A stretch of DNA of 64,000 nucleotides, taken from positions 186,001-250,000 of the forward strand of contig NZ_JAXMOC010000003.1 of assembly GCF_034670125.1 (NCBI RefSeq), in the 5' to 3' direction. Positions within the stretch are counted from its first letter, which is position 1; each line of letters begins with the position of its first letter. The stretch is from Maricaulis sp034670125. GTDB taxonomy: Bacteria; Pseudomonadota; Alphaproteobacteria; Caulobacterales; Maricaulaceae. A program made the translations under genes and the position numbers. This document shows positions 16,484-26,110 of this stretch, in pieces. The notes beneath the pieces were generated by a model. The model was not told where the DNA came from. It made no database searches and saw only the letters and a program-made list of their open reading frames with translations.

Positions 16484-17519
16484 GGGCGCTCGACGGACGG
16501 GCCTCTGCGGGCCGGGCTGCGCGGTGCCGCTCGATCCGGCGCAGGCGCGACATGGCCTTTCGGCGGCGGGCCAACAGACGCAGCCGGTTGCGGATCTGAA
16601 GCAGGATCACCCGCCCCCAAATCGCCGCGAAGATCGGACCCATCATGGCCATCGTCACCAGGCGTTCGAGTGCCCCCGGATAGTATTTCCAGAAGTACTT
16701 GATGAATCCGAGTGCCTTGTGGGTCTCGACAAGGAACGGGTTGGACTGGCTGGTCCCCCCATAATGGACGATGGACGCGCGGGGCTCGAACCAGACCGAC
16801 CCGCCGCACTCGCGAACCTTGCGACAAATGTCGACATCCTCGACATGCAGGAAATATCGTTCGTCGAAACCGCCCATCTGCAAGAAGCCGCGACGCGGCA
16901 TCAGCATGGCTGCGCCGGACACAACGGGGACGGGCACGATCGTTTCCGGCAGGTCCTCATTTTCAAGATGCAGCCCCTGGAACGCCGGAACAAAGCGGTC
17001 AAGGCCCAGGAAGGTTACCAGGGCCGACCAAGGGGTCAGCTCCCCGCGACGCCCGCCTCGCTGTTCGCTCCCATCCGCATTGACGATCCGCGCGCCGATC
17101 GCCCAGATGCTGTCGCCCAGCTCCTTCGCCGAGGCCTTCAGCCGACTGGCCACGCCCTTGGCGAGGATGGCGTCAGGATTGAGGAAGAAGACAACATCCC
17201 CGCTCGCCCGTTGCGCCCCGATATTGCAGCCGCGCGAGAATCCGAGGTTCGCGCCGGTTTCGATCAGGACGAAATTGTCCTTGTCGGCCGCCATCGCTCG
17301 AAGCGACTGGATCATTTCCGGAGGGTTGCCATGATTGACGAGGACAAATTCATCGACGCCCGGGGCAGCCAGGATCGAGGCGACGGCCTCGACAAGGCGG
17401 GGTCCGGTTTGCCAGGAAACCGTGACGACACTCAGACGCGGGTCCGCTACCGCGCCGGTTTCCGGGCCGCGAGAAAGAACACGCTCGTTGCTGCCAACGC
17501 CACTGTCCCTTGGTGCCAT
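16446..17519 (-). CDS. Family 2 glycosyltransferase (rhamnosyltransferase-like)
   Basis: 357 residues from the ATG at 17519. GT-A fold with LSVVTVSWQTGPRLVEAV, the NLGFSRGCNIG motif and a FLNPDA acidic motif, as in WbbL/rhamnosyltransferase relatives; MGGFDERYFLHVEDVDICRK is the family's conserved acceptor segment. The C-terminal part has one hydrophobic segment and a basic tail. The start lies 73 bp inside the end of the upstream O-antigen-ligase-like gene, a long overlap but the first credible start. Likely role: sugar addition to a surface polysaccharide. Confidence 0.85.
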   Translation of the reverse strand: MAPRDSGVGSNERVLSRGPETGAVADPRLSVVTVSWQTGPRLVEAVASILAAPGVDEFVLVNHGNPPEMIQSLRAMAADKDNFVLIETGANLGFSRGCNIGAQRASGDVVFFLNPDAILAKGVASRLKASAKELGDSIWAIGARIVNADGSEQRGGRRGELTPWSALVTFLGLDRFVPAFQGLHLENEDLPETIVPVPVVSGAAMLMPRRGFLQMGGFDERYFLHVEDVDICRKVRECGGSVWFEPRASIVHYGGTSQSNPFLVETHKALGFIKYFWKYYPGALERLVTMAMMGPIFAAIWGRVILLQIRNRLRLLARRRKAMSRLRRIERHRAARPAEARPSSAPSSSTVSESRPL

Positions 17520-18670
17520 TCTTGCCAGACCCCATAGGAGAATACGATCAAAGTCACATAAACCACGACCACCCAAGCCACGCCAACAGCCTGCAACCGC
17601 GAGAGCTGTTGTGCGGCGGCGATCCGTCCCCCCAAAGCGACAAGTACGCCAGCCAAAAGCGCGGCTCCGACCGCCCCGGTCTCAAGCCAGACGTGCAGAG
17701 TGGCATTGTGTGGGTGCAACGGCAAGACCTCGACATTGTGCAGGCGACCGAAGGCATAGACCTCTGCCTCTCCGCTGAGCGGACGCGACGCGTCGAGGCC
17801 ATAGCCAATCCACGGTTGCTCACGGATCAGATCACCCGTGTAACTCCAGATCTGGAGCCGCCATTCGAAGGAGGCAGGCAGCGCCGCCCGCCAGCTGTCT
17901 GGAAGGACATCAATGAGGCCCGGCAGGATGAGCGGCAACACAATCACGCTTCCGGCCAGAAGCCCGAACAGGCTGGCCATCATCGTTCGCGGCCAGAACG
18001 CCGCCAGCGCCGCGGCGACCGATCCCAGCACGAAGGCCACCCTGTTCACTTCGGTGTCGAAGCTGAACGATGCGACGCCGCCCAGTACCAGCACACAGGC
18101 GCCGATCACCGGCCCGCCTTCGCGCCAGGCGATCAGGGCGACCGGCATGCACATCAGCAATAATGGCACAGTGGCGTGCCCGAGGCTGCGATTGACCAGG
18201 ATGCTCATTCCGAATTCGGATTGATCGGGATTGTCCTCTGCGGCGAGTTTGAACCCGCGGGTCGCAGCGCCGTCAAACATCGCCTCGGACAACAGGAACA
18301 GGCCCAGCGCGATCACCATGAACAGCAGCGCCGCCTCGATCCGACGTTGCCAGGCCCCTTCAACCTGCCCCACCCGCATGGCGAACAGGATGTAGAGCGG
18401 CACGCCCAGCCCGGTGCGCCATACCTGACCGGGATCATCATGGGGCGACCACGAAAAGCTGATCAACACCCAGCCAAAAAATGCCACCGCGCCAAACAGG
18501 GCCCAGGGTGTCCGCTCGGGCCGCCAGAAAGACGCGTGAACCGGAATGGCGAGAATGGCGAGCAGCGACACCAGCGGCGCAATCAATAGACTGCCGGCGA
18601 CCCCGAACGGAAAGGCGAAGGCAAAAGCCAGCAAGCCTGCCCATCCCGCCCGGGTATCGCCGCGCTGCAT
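17447..18670 (-). CDS. O-antigen ligase/polymerase-like membrane protein
   Basis: 407 residues with about ten membrane helices. The pattern fits the WaaL/Wzy_C family: a long periplasmic loop (about residues 230-315) containing WSYTGDLIREQPWIGYGLDA and ending in LPLHPHNATLHVWLETG, where the His-Asn pair is typical of O-antigen ligases. Such proteins join polyprenyl-linked polysaccharide to lipid A-core, or polymerise it, at the periplasmic face. It precedes a rhamnosyltransferase-like gene on the same strand. Ligase and polymerase cannot be told apart from sequence. Confidence 0.85.
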   Translation of the reverse strand: MQRGDTRAGWAGLLAFAFAFPFGVAGSLLIAPLVSLLAILAIPVHASFWRPERTPWALFGAVAFFGWVLISFSWSPHDDPGQVWRTGLGVPLYILFAMRVGQVEGAWQRRIEAALLFMVIALGLFLLSEAMFDGAATRGFKLAAEDNPDQSEFGMSILVNRSLGHATVPLLLMCMPVALIAWREGGPVIGACVLVLGGVASFSFDTEVNRVAFVLGSVAAALAAFWPRTMMASLFGLLAGSVIVLPLILPGLIDVLPDSWRAALPASFEWRLQIWSYTGDLIREQPWIGYGLDASRPLSGEAEVYAFGRLHNVEVLPLHPHNATLHVWLETGAVGAALLAGVLVALGGRIAAAQQLSRLQAVGVAWVVVVYVTLIVFSYGVWQEWHQGTVALAATSVFFLAARKPAR

Positions 18671-18685
18671 CGCGCTATCCCTTGC

Positions 18686-20620
<1,935 letters not shown>

Positions 20621-20622
20621 GG

Positions 20623-20991
20623 TCACATGTCCTTGTCGTCGGCGTGGTCTGCCGGCGGAAGCCTGTCGTCCGTCATGCGTCCCGGTTTCGATCTGAATCG
20701 CCAGACCGCCCACCAGGGCGCTTGGTTGCGTTCGCGGGGGGCCGGATCGACACCGAATGTGCCGCCGGGCCGGCATCGGCCCAGCCGCCCCAGCGTCAAC
20801 CAGCCGCCGCGCCAGGGTCCCTGGGCGCGGATCGCGTCCATGGAATAGTGCGAGCAGGTCGGTTCATGCCGGCAGCGGATGCCGAGGGCGTAGAAGACCG
20901 GAGACAGGCTCAGCTGATAGGCACGAAGTCCGATCAGCATGATGCCGGCAACCGGGCTTTCCAGCCCCCATCTCCGTTCGCGTGAACGCAT
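20623..20991 (-). CDS. yidD: Membrane protein insertion efficiency factor YidD
   Basis: 122 residues. The core LRAYQLSLSPVFYALGIRCRHEPTCSHYSMDAI carries the YidD pattern of conserved cysteines (RCR..PTCS.Y) followed by GWLTLGRLGRCRPGG. The C-terminal ~45 residues are a variable, charged tail, somewhat longer than in E. coli. YidD is a small amphipathic protein near the YidC insertase at the inner membrane. The gene sits just upstream of thrS and follows a NifU-like gene, an order common in alphaproteobacteria. Confidence 0.9.
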   Translation of the reverse strand: MRSRERRWGLESPVAGIMLIGLRAYQLSLSPVFYALGIRCRHEPTCSHYSMDAIRAQGPWRGGWLTLGRLGRCRPGGTFGVDPAPRERNQAPWWAVWRFRSKPGRMTDDRLPPADHADDKDM

Positions 20992-21139
20992 ATGGAATCA
21001 AGCCTTTTAACGTCGCCGTGCGCGCTGTCCACCGTGGACATGAAGCGCGTTTCGCGGACCGCAGTAAAGTATCGGGGTGAGGTAGCTTGCCTTGCGGACC
21101 GTCCACCGCCCCCTGCCGGCGTGGCAGGAGCGGACGGCC

Positions 21140-21604
21140 CTAGCCAGTCAGCGGGGTGTTTTGCGGTGTGGCCGCCCGGCCGCGCGTCGCGGTGGCAGCG
21201 GCATCGACAACCGCTTCAAAGGCCAGCATGACCGACTGGTGCCGGGCGGGATAGGCCCGCGCGCTTTCCAGCAGGGCGAGCTCGGCGAAGCGACCCTTGG
21301 GGGCCGGCTTGCCCTCTTTCAGCATCGCCTTTAGCTGGTCGCGGGCCCTGACGAGGTCTTTCTGGGACGCGCCGATCACATGGCGACCGAGAATGGCCGC
21401 GGAGGCCTGTCCCAGCGCACACGCCTTTACACGCAGGGCCAAATCCCCGACCCGCGTTCCGGCCATCGCGATATCCACCTCGATCTCCGATCCGCACAGC
21501 CGCGACACCTTGCGCGCAGACGCGTGCGGCCGGGCGAGACGCCCGATGCGCGGAATATCCGCCGCCAACCGCAGAACGGCATTGGAGTAGAGATCATTGC
21601 TCAT
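21140..21604 (-). CDS. IscU/NifU-N-like iron-sulfur assembly scaffold
   Basis: 154 residues. Two of the three scaffold cysteines are present, in RLCGSEIEVDI (C37) and VKACALGQASA (C62). The third position (normally Cys next to His) reads ARHQS, keeping His but not Cys. The same pattern is common in a group of alphaproteobacterial relatives that stand beside folE/yidD, so it is probably a subfamily trait. A role as a full [2Fe-2S] scaffold is therefore doubtful. The last ~25 residues are variable. A 148-bp gap separates it from yidD. Confidence 0.8.
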   Translation of the reverse strand: MSNDLYSNAVLRLAADIPRIGRLARPHASARKVSRLCGSEIEVDIAMAGTRVGDLALRVKACALGQASAAILGRHVIGASQKDLVRARDQLKAMLKEGKPAPKGRFAELALLESARAYPARHQSVMLAFEAVVDAAATATRGRAATPQNTPLTG

Positions 21605-21678
21605 GTCGGAGACAATTTAGGGAGAAATGCCGGACTGCGCCAGTGCCTCTGCCTGCGAAGCGAGACGACCCGGTCCGA

Positions 21679-21948
21679 TCAGTCCTCCTCGTAATCATCC
21701 TCGTCGAGATAGGTCGGCTCGGTCCGGCCCAGCACTTCGGGGATGTCGCCCAGCGGCTCGTCGCCTTCTTCCGGCTCCGGCTCCCAGGCATCCTCGATCT
21801 CGACGGCCCAGAAGCCTTCCGACAGGGCCGCACCCTCGGCCAGCTTGGCAGCGGCATCGGCATCGGCAGCGACGACGCCGTAGGAGACGAAACATTCTCC
21901 CACGGCGTCCTCGGCCTGAAGCATCACATTGAAGCCCTTGAGCGCCAT
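21679..21948 (-). CDS. Small acidic hypothetical protein downstream of cysS
   Basis: 89 residues from the ATG at 21948, four bases after the cysS stop. The N-terminal half (ALKGFNVMLQAEDAVGECFV) looks like a compact fold with beta-alpha character; the C-terminal 40 residues are very acidic, with EPEPEEGDEPLGD and the ending YLDEDDYEED. No signal peptide or membrane helix. Unrecognised. The near-overlap with cysS indicates co-transcription. Confidence 0.7.
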   Translation of the reverse strand: MALKGFNVMLQAEDAVGECFVSYGVVAADADAAAKLAEGAALSEGFWAVEIEDAWEPEPEEGDEPLGDIPEVLGRTEPTYLDEDDYEED

Positions 21949-21952
21949 CGCC

Positions 21953-23338
21953 CTAACCCAGCTTGCGCCAGGTCGAGCCTTCCGGCCCGTCATCGACCTG
22001 AACCTTGAGCGCGTTGAGCTCGTCGCGAACGGCGTCGGCCGTCGGCCAGTCCTTCTCTTCACGCGCGGTTTGGCGGCGGATGATCAGGTCATCGATTTTC
22101 GCCCGCTCGGCCGGATCGAGATCGGTGAGGCCGAACCAGGCATCCGGATCCGACTGGCCGAGACCGAGCATGCCGGCCGCCGCCAGCAGCTCACCCTTGG
22201 CGCGGGCCTTCTCGACATCGCTGAGCGCCTTGTTGGCATTGCCGGCGAGCTGGAACAGCTCGGACAGGGCCTTGGGCGTGTTGAGATCGTCGTGCAGGGC
22301 CTCCAGGAAACCCGCGGGCACATCGCCAGGCGTCGCTTCGACATCGCCGAGACGGCGCAGGACACCATAGATCCGGTCAAGCGAGCGACGGGTCTTGGCC
22401 AGCAGGTCTGCCGTCCAGGTCAGCGGCGCACGGTAATGCGCCGTCAGCAGCGCATAGCGCAGCACTTCACCGGGATGATCCTTGATCAGGTCATGCACCA
22501 GCTGAACATTGCCCAGTGACTTGGACATCTTGTCGGTGCCCATGGTCAGAAAACCGTTATGCAGCCAGTAATTGGCCATCGGGGCGCCCTTGTGGGCGCA
22601 GACCGACTGGGCGATCTCGTTTTCATGGTGCGGGAAGACCAGGTCGGTTCCGCCGCCATGAATGTCGATCGTCTTGCCCAGATGCTTCTCGCTCATCGCC
22701 GAGCACTCGAGGTGCCAGCCCGGACGACCACGGCCCCAGGGGCTGTCCCAGCCGGGCTCGTCATCCTTGGCCGGTTTCCACAGCACGAAATCGGCCGGGC
22801 TGCGCTTGTAGCTCGCCACTTCGACCCGTGCCCCGGCAATCATCTCGTCGAGATCACGGTTGGAGAGCCGCCCGTATTTCTCGTAGGACGACACGTCGAA
22901 CAGGACATGACCGTCGGCTTCGTAGGCGTGACCGCTGTAGACGAGGTTTTGCACCATGCCGATCATCTCGGGGATGTGGCCGGTCGCGTGCGGCTCGATG
23001 GTCGGCAGGGTGACACCCAGCGTGCCCATGTCGGCCCGGTAGATGTCGGCATAATGGGAGGTGATATCCTCGATCGGCTTGCCGCTCTCGCGCGCCGTCT
23101 CGATGATCCTGTCGTCCACATCTGTGATGTTGCGGGCGTAAATCACCTGGTCCTCGCCATAAAGGCGACGCAGGACGCGGAACAGCGTGTCGAAGACGAC
23201 CGCCGGACGGGCATTGCCGATATGGGCGTAGGAATAGACGGTCGGTCCGCAGACATACATTGTCACCCGGCCAGGATCGGTCGGTTCGAAGTCGCGCTTG
23301 CGGCGCGCCATCGTGTCGAAAAGGGTGAGCGAAGTCAT
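21953..23338 (-). CDS. cysS: Cysteinyl-tRNA synthetase
   Basis: 461 residues from the ATG at 23338, matching the family length. Class I synthetase with zinc ligands C30, C212, H237 and E241 (YVCGPT, LECSAM, HHENE), HIGN (39-42) and KMSKS (270-274). A DALR-like C-terminal domain follows. It charges tRNA-Cys. An upstream in-frame start exists at 23398 but adds 20 unconserved residues. The region upstream holds a 16-bp perfect palindrome. Confidence 0.97.
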   Translation of the reverse strand: MTSLTLFDTMARRKRDFEPTDPGRVTMYVCGPTVYSYAHIGNARPAVVFDTLFRVLRRLYGEDQVIYARNITDVDDRIIETARESGKPIEDITSHYADIYRADMGTLGVTLPTIEPHATGHIPEMIGMVQNLVYSGHAYEADGHVLFDVSSYEKYGRLSNRDLDEMIAGARVEVASYKRSPADFVLWKPAKDDEPGWDSPWGRGRPGWHLECSAMSEKHLGKTIDIHGGGTDLVFPHHENEIAQSVCAHKGAPMANYWLHNGFLTMGTDKMSKSLGNVQLVHDLIKDHPGEVLRYALLTAHYRAPLTWTADLLAKTRRSLDRIYGVLRRLGDVEATPGDVPAGFLEALHDDLNTPKALSELFQLAGNANKALSDVEKARAKGELLAAAGMLGLGQSDPDAWFGLTDLDPAERAKIDDLIIRRQTAREEKDWPTADAVRDELNALKVQVDDGPEGSTWRKLG

Positions 23339-23380
23339 GGGGAAACCCGTCTTTGGTCTGGTGTGATACTGAAAAATTTC

Positions 23381-23396
23381 GTGCCGCATGCGGCAC
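23381..23396. promoter_or_regulatory. 16-bp perfect palindrome between cysS and folE
   Basis: GTGCCGCATGCGGCAC is a perfect dyad, 43 bases upstream of the cysS ATG and 176 bases upstream of folE. No T-run follows on either strand, so it is not a standard terminator. It may be an operator or a short RNA hairpin in the cysS leader. Confidence 0.35.
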
Positions 23397-23571
23397 AATG
23401 ATTGGAAACCGCGCCGCCAGCGCCTAAATAACGCCGTGCGCGCAGGCGCAATAGCACAGGATTACAGGTCGCGGCAGGTTTCATCTGTCATCAATATCCG
23501 CGATCCGGAAACCGGAACTACGGTTTGCCCGTAAATGGCAGGCCGACCCGTCAACGAAAGGATCCGCAAGG

Positions 23572-24189
23572 ATGGACGCCATGACCCCTGACGCTGCCCG
23601 CTTGGCAGCCGCCGCCAAGACCAAGCCTAGCCGTGAAGAAGCCGAAGCTGCCGTACGCACCCTGATCTCCTGGGCCGGTGATGACCCAAGCCGCGAAGGC
23701 CTGCTCGACACGCCCAAGCGCGTGGTCAAGGCCTATGAAGAATGGTTCTCCGGCTACGACGCCGACCCGCTCAAGGCACTCGGCAAGACGTTCGAGGACG
23801 TGCAGGGCTATGACGACATGGTCATGCTGACCAATATTGATGTCGAGAGCCATTGCGAACACCACCTCGCGCCGATCATGGGTGTGGCCCATGTCGCCTA
23901 CCTGCCGTCGAAAGCCGTGGTCGGCATCTCCAAGATCGCCCGCGTGGTGGAGATTTTCTCCAAGCGCATGCAGACGCAGGAGACCATGACCGCCCAGATC
24001 GCCGACGCGCTGACCGAAGCGATGGAACCGCGCGGCGTCGCCGTTCTGGTCGATGCCAAGCACCAGTGCATGACCACGCGTGGCGTGCACCACCCGAATG
24101 TCTCGACCATCACCACCACCTTCACCGGCGAATTCCGCAATGACCGCGATCTCAAGGATCGCTTCATGCGCCTGGTCGAGCGCGCCTAG
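23572..24189 (+). CDS. folE: GTP cyclohydrolase I
   Basis: 205 residues. Zinc ligands C95 and H98 in ESHCEHHLAP and C166 in KHQCMTTRG, plus the GVAHVAYLPSKAVVGISKIAR segment, identify the enzyme that converts GTP to dihydroneopterin triphosphate, the first step of folate synthesis. The ATG is preceded by AAGGATCCGCAAGG. FolP, a later enzyme of the same pathway, is also in this window (33.5-34.4 kb). The last 26 bases of coding sequence recur 1,200 bp downstream with one change. Confidence 0.97.
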   Translation: MDAMTPDAARLAAAAKTKPSREEAEAAVRTLISWAGDDPSREGLLDTPKRVVKAYEEWFSGYDADPLKALGKTFEDVQGYDDMVMLTNIDVESHCEHHLAPIMGVAHVAYLPSKAVVGISKIARVVEIFSKRMQTQETMTAQIADALTEAMEPRGVAVLVDAKHQCMTTRGVHHPNVSTITTTFTGEFRNDRDLKDRFMRLVERA

Positions 24190-24194
24190 GCTAG

Positions 24195-25226
24195 TCAGTC
24201 GCAGCTGAGGGCTGCACGAAGATCGCTCATGGCCCGCTCGGCGCGTTCCAGGCGCTCGAGCGCGGCTATGAACCGCGCGTGCCAGCCAATGGCCTCGTTG
24301 ATCGCAGCCGGCTCGATGGCGCCGGCCCCGTATGGGGCTGCAGGAAGCGAGGCCAACCCTCGCAGATGAGCGATGCCCGCTTGGAAATCCGACAGGGATG
24401 CCGCCTCAATGTCGTCCGGCATGAGCTCCAGAAATCGCGGCGCCTCATCCATTCCCGGATAGTGATTGTCCGGGTTTTCATGCCAAAGCTCGAGTTTCAG
24501 ATCTTCATAGCCCTCCTGCGCTGCGTGCACCTCATCCAGGATCGACATCCGGGCTGCCAGCAAGGCGTTGAGGCGGCGAAATTCGGCGTCGTCTGGCTCA
24601 CTAGCCAGAATGTCGGGATCGCAATCAACATCCAGGCCATGGGGGCGTTCGATGTCCCCGGTCTCGTCGGTTTCACAACGGGTATCCCCGCCTTGGCAAG
24701 GCTGCGGCTTGTCATTCGCGTCCGCTGCGGATTGCTCGCCTGCCTGAAGCAGATCGTCCACATAGGCGATACCCTCGGCGGTTTGGTCTGCCTGGCTGAA
24801 CTCAATACCCCGCAGGAAATACCGGGTCTCGCCCGGGGAAAGCCGTTCGCCTGAACGCTCGATTGTGGCATTGGAGGCGCGCAGGCTGTCGCCCGCGAAC
24901 GTGATTTCACGCAGAAACACTTCGGCCTGAGCGGAGTTGCAAAATAGACTGTTGCCGGAGCAGCGTTCCGTCACATGCCCGACACTCACAGCTCTGGCGT
25001 TTTCATGGCCATCGGGCAGCCGCACCGCGACGTCCTGCCATCGTGACGATACGCGCGTGCGCAACAATTCGGCACCATCGAGCTCGATCACGATCTCGGG
25101 CGCCCAGCCCGGTGCCTCGCCGCGCAGCTCGACGATGATCAACGGTCGCTCGATCGTCTGGATATCCTGTGCCGAAACACTCCCTGCCAGCAGGCCAAAC
25201 AGAGCGCCCAACAGATAGCTGCGCAT
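24195..25226 (-). CDS. Secreted protein with possible carbohydrate-binding-like domain
   Basis: 343 residues from the ATG at 25226, which has GGAG seven bases before it (a TTG lies two codons upstream). A signal peptide is clear (RSYLLGALFGLLAGSVSA). Residues ~27-130 look like a beta-sandwich (LIIVELRGEAPGWAPEIVI, then EVFLREITFAG) resembling CBM60-type xylan-binding modules; this is a weak visual match. The middle is acidic and cysteine-containing, and the C-terminal ~130 residues are helical. There are cysteine pairs (RCSGNSLFC; CQGGDTRC) that could form disulfides. Function unknown. It ends 5 bp from the convergent folE. Confidence 0.7.
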   Translation of the reverse strand: MRSYLLGALFGLLAGSVSAQDIQTIERPLIIVELRGEAPGWAPEIVIELDGAELLRTRVSSRWQDVAVRLPDGHENARAVSVGHVTERCSGNSLFCNSAQAEVFLREITFAGDSLRASNATIERSGERLSPGETRYFLRGIEFSQADQTAEGIAYVDDLLQAGEQSAADANDKPQPCQGGDTRCETDETGDIERPHGLDVDCDPDILASEPDDAEFRRLNALLAARMSILDEVHAAQEGYEDLKLELWHENPDNHYPGMDEAPRFLELMPDDIEAASLSDFQAGIAHLRGLASLPAAPYGAGAIEPAAINEAIGWHARFIAALERLERAERAMSDLRAALSCD

Positions 25227-25360
25227 CGCCAATCTCCGTTTCCACGACAGTCAAACTAACCGTCGGGACCGTGAAGACCTAATTTTGACCCCGAAGGCAC
25301 GCCTGGCCGATGCCTCTCCGGTTGGCAGCGGGCACAAGGCCAACTCCAATCCGCGTGACA

Positions 25361-25386
25361 GCTTCATGCGCATGGTCGAGCGCGCC
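25361..25386 (+). repeat. Partial duplicate of the folE 3' end
   Basis: Twenty-five of 26 bases equal folE positions 24161-24186, encoding FMR(L/M)VERA in both. The copy lies exactly 1,200 bp downstream, in the 347-bp space between the secreted-protein gene and ubiT where I see no convincing gene. An 81-codon frame (25285-25530) runs through it but has no family signature, so it is probably a relic. Confidence 0.45.
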
Positions 25387-25492
25387 GGCGCGCCGCCCGG
25401 CAACATCCTTGATACGCCCCACAGCATTGCGATGGGACTTCAACGGTCGCTGCAAACCCGTTCGATGTGCGCGTTTGTCGCATCCGCAATAC

Positions 25493-25506
25493 TTGATAAA
25501 TATCAA
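25493..25506. promoter_or_regulatory. FNR/FixK-type binding site upstream of ubiT
   Basis: TTGATAAATATCAA is a perfect match to the TTGAT-N4-ATCAA consensus for FNR/Anr/FixK, the oxygen-responsive CRP-family regulators. It is centred 74 bases before the ubiT ATG. The downstream operon encodes oxygen-independent ubiquinone hydroxylation, so induction at low oxygen is the expected logic. Confidence 0.75.
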
Positions 25507-25573
25507 TTCAGGAGTGTATCGATGTCATGACAGGGGCCTGAAACGTCAAAGCCCCCAATGAGATCCACGGACC

Positions 25574-26110
25574 ATGCCAGCACGACGAAACATCCATTCC
25601 CGTCCTCGCCTGCCCAGCGTGCAGGCCGTGCATACGAGCCTCGTTCAAGGTGCATGCGACGTCATGCTGCTACCGGTGTCGCTGGGCCTGTCGGCCGCCT
25701 TGCGCCGGATTTTCCGCAATCGACCCGATGTTTTCGACCGGATGAACCTGTCGCAAGACCGGACCATCTGCATTTCGCCAACCGATATGCCTGTCCGCTT
25801 CCTGATCTCGCTGGGCGGGCGCGATCCGCGTGTCCGGGCCGTCGCCTGCCGCGACACCCGGCCGAGTGATGCGAGGATTGAGGCGCCGATCCGGACCTTG
25901 ATCAATGTCTTCGAAGGCCGCGAGGACGGCGATGCGGTCTTCTTCTCGAACGACCTGTGGATCGAAGGAGACACCGGGCTGGTTGTCGGCTTGCGCAATG
26001 CCCTTGAAGAGGCCGAGCTGACACTCGCCGACCTTCTCCCGCTGGATCTCCCGAGCCGGCCTCGCTGGCACGCCGGATCTGATCATCCCGTGCGGCAAGG
26101 AGCCCGATGA
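25574..26110 (+). CDS. ubiT: SCP2-domain ubiquinone biosynthesis factor UbiT
   Basis: 178 residues. The C-terminal two thirds fits an SCP2 sterol-binding-like domain, ending in the characteristic AVFFSNDLWIEGDTGLVVG and LRNALEEAEL. UbiT is a lipid-binding accessory protein needed, with UbiU and UbiV, for oxygen-independent ubiquinone synthesis. Its stop is directly followed by the ubiU ATG (TGAATG), so identification is strongly supported by context. The N-terminal ~25 residues are basic and variable. A FNR-type box lies upstream. Confidence 0.88.
   Translation: MPARRNIHSRPRLPSVQAVHTSLVQGACDVMLLPVSLGLSAALRRIFRNRPDVFDRMNLSQDRTICISPTDMPVRFLISLGGRDPRVRAVACRDTRPSDARIEAPIRTLINVFEGREDGDAVFFSNDLWIEGDTGLVVGLRNALEEAELTLADLLPLDLPSRPRWHAGSDHPVRQGAR

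Noticed and set aside
25285..25530. 81-codon frame before ubiT
   Set aside because: No family signature or clear ribosome binding site; it runs over the folE duplicate and the FNR box, so more likely non-coding.
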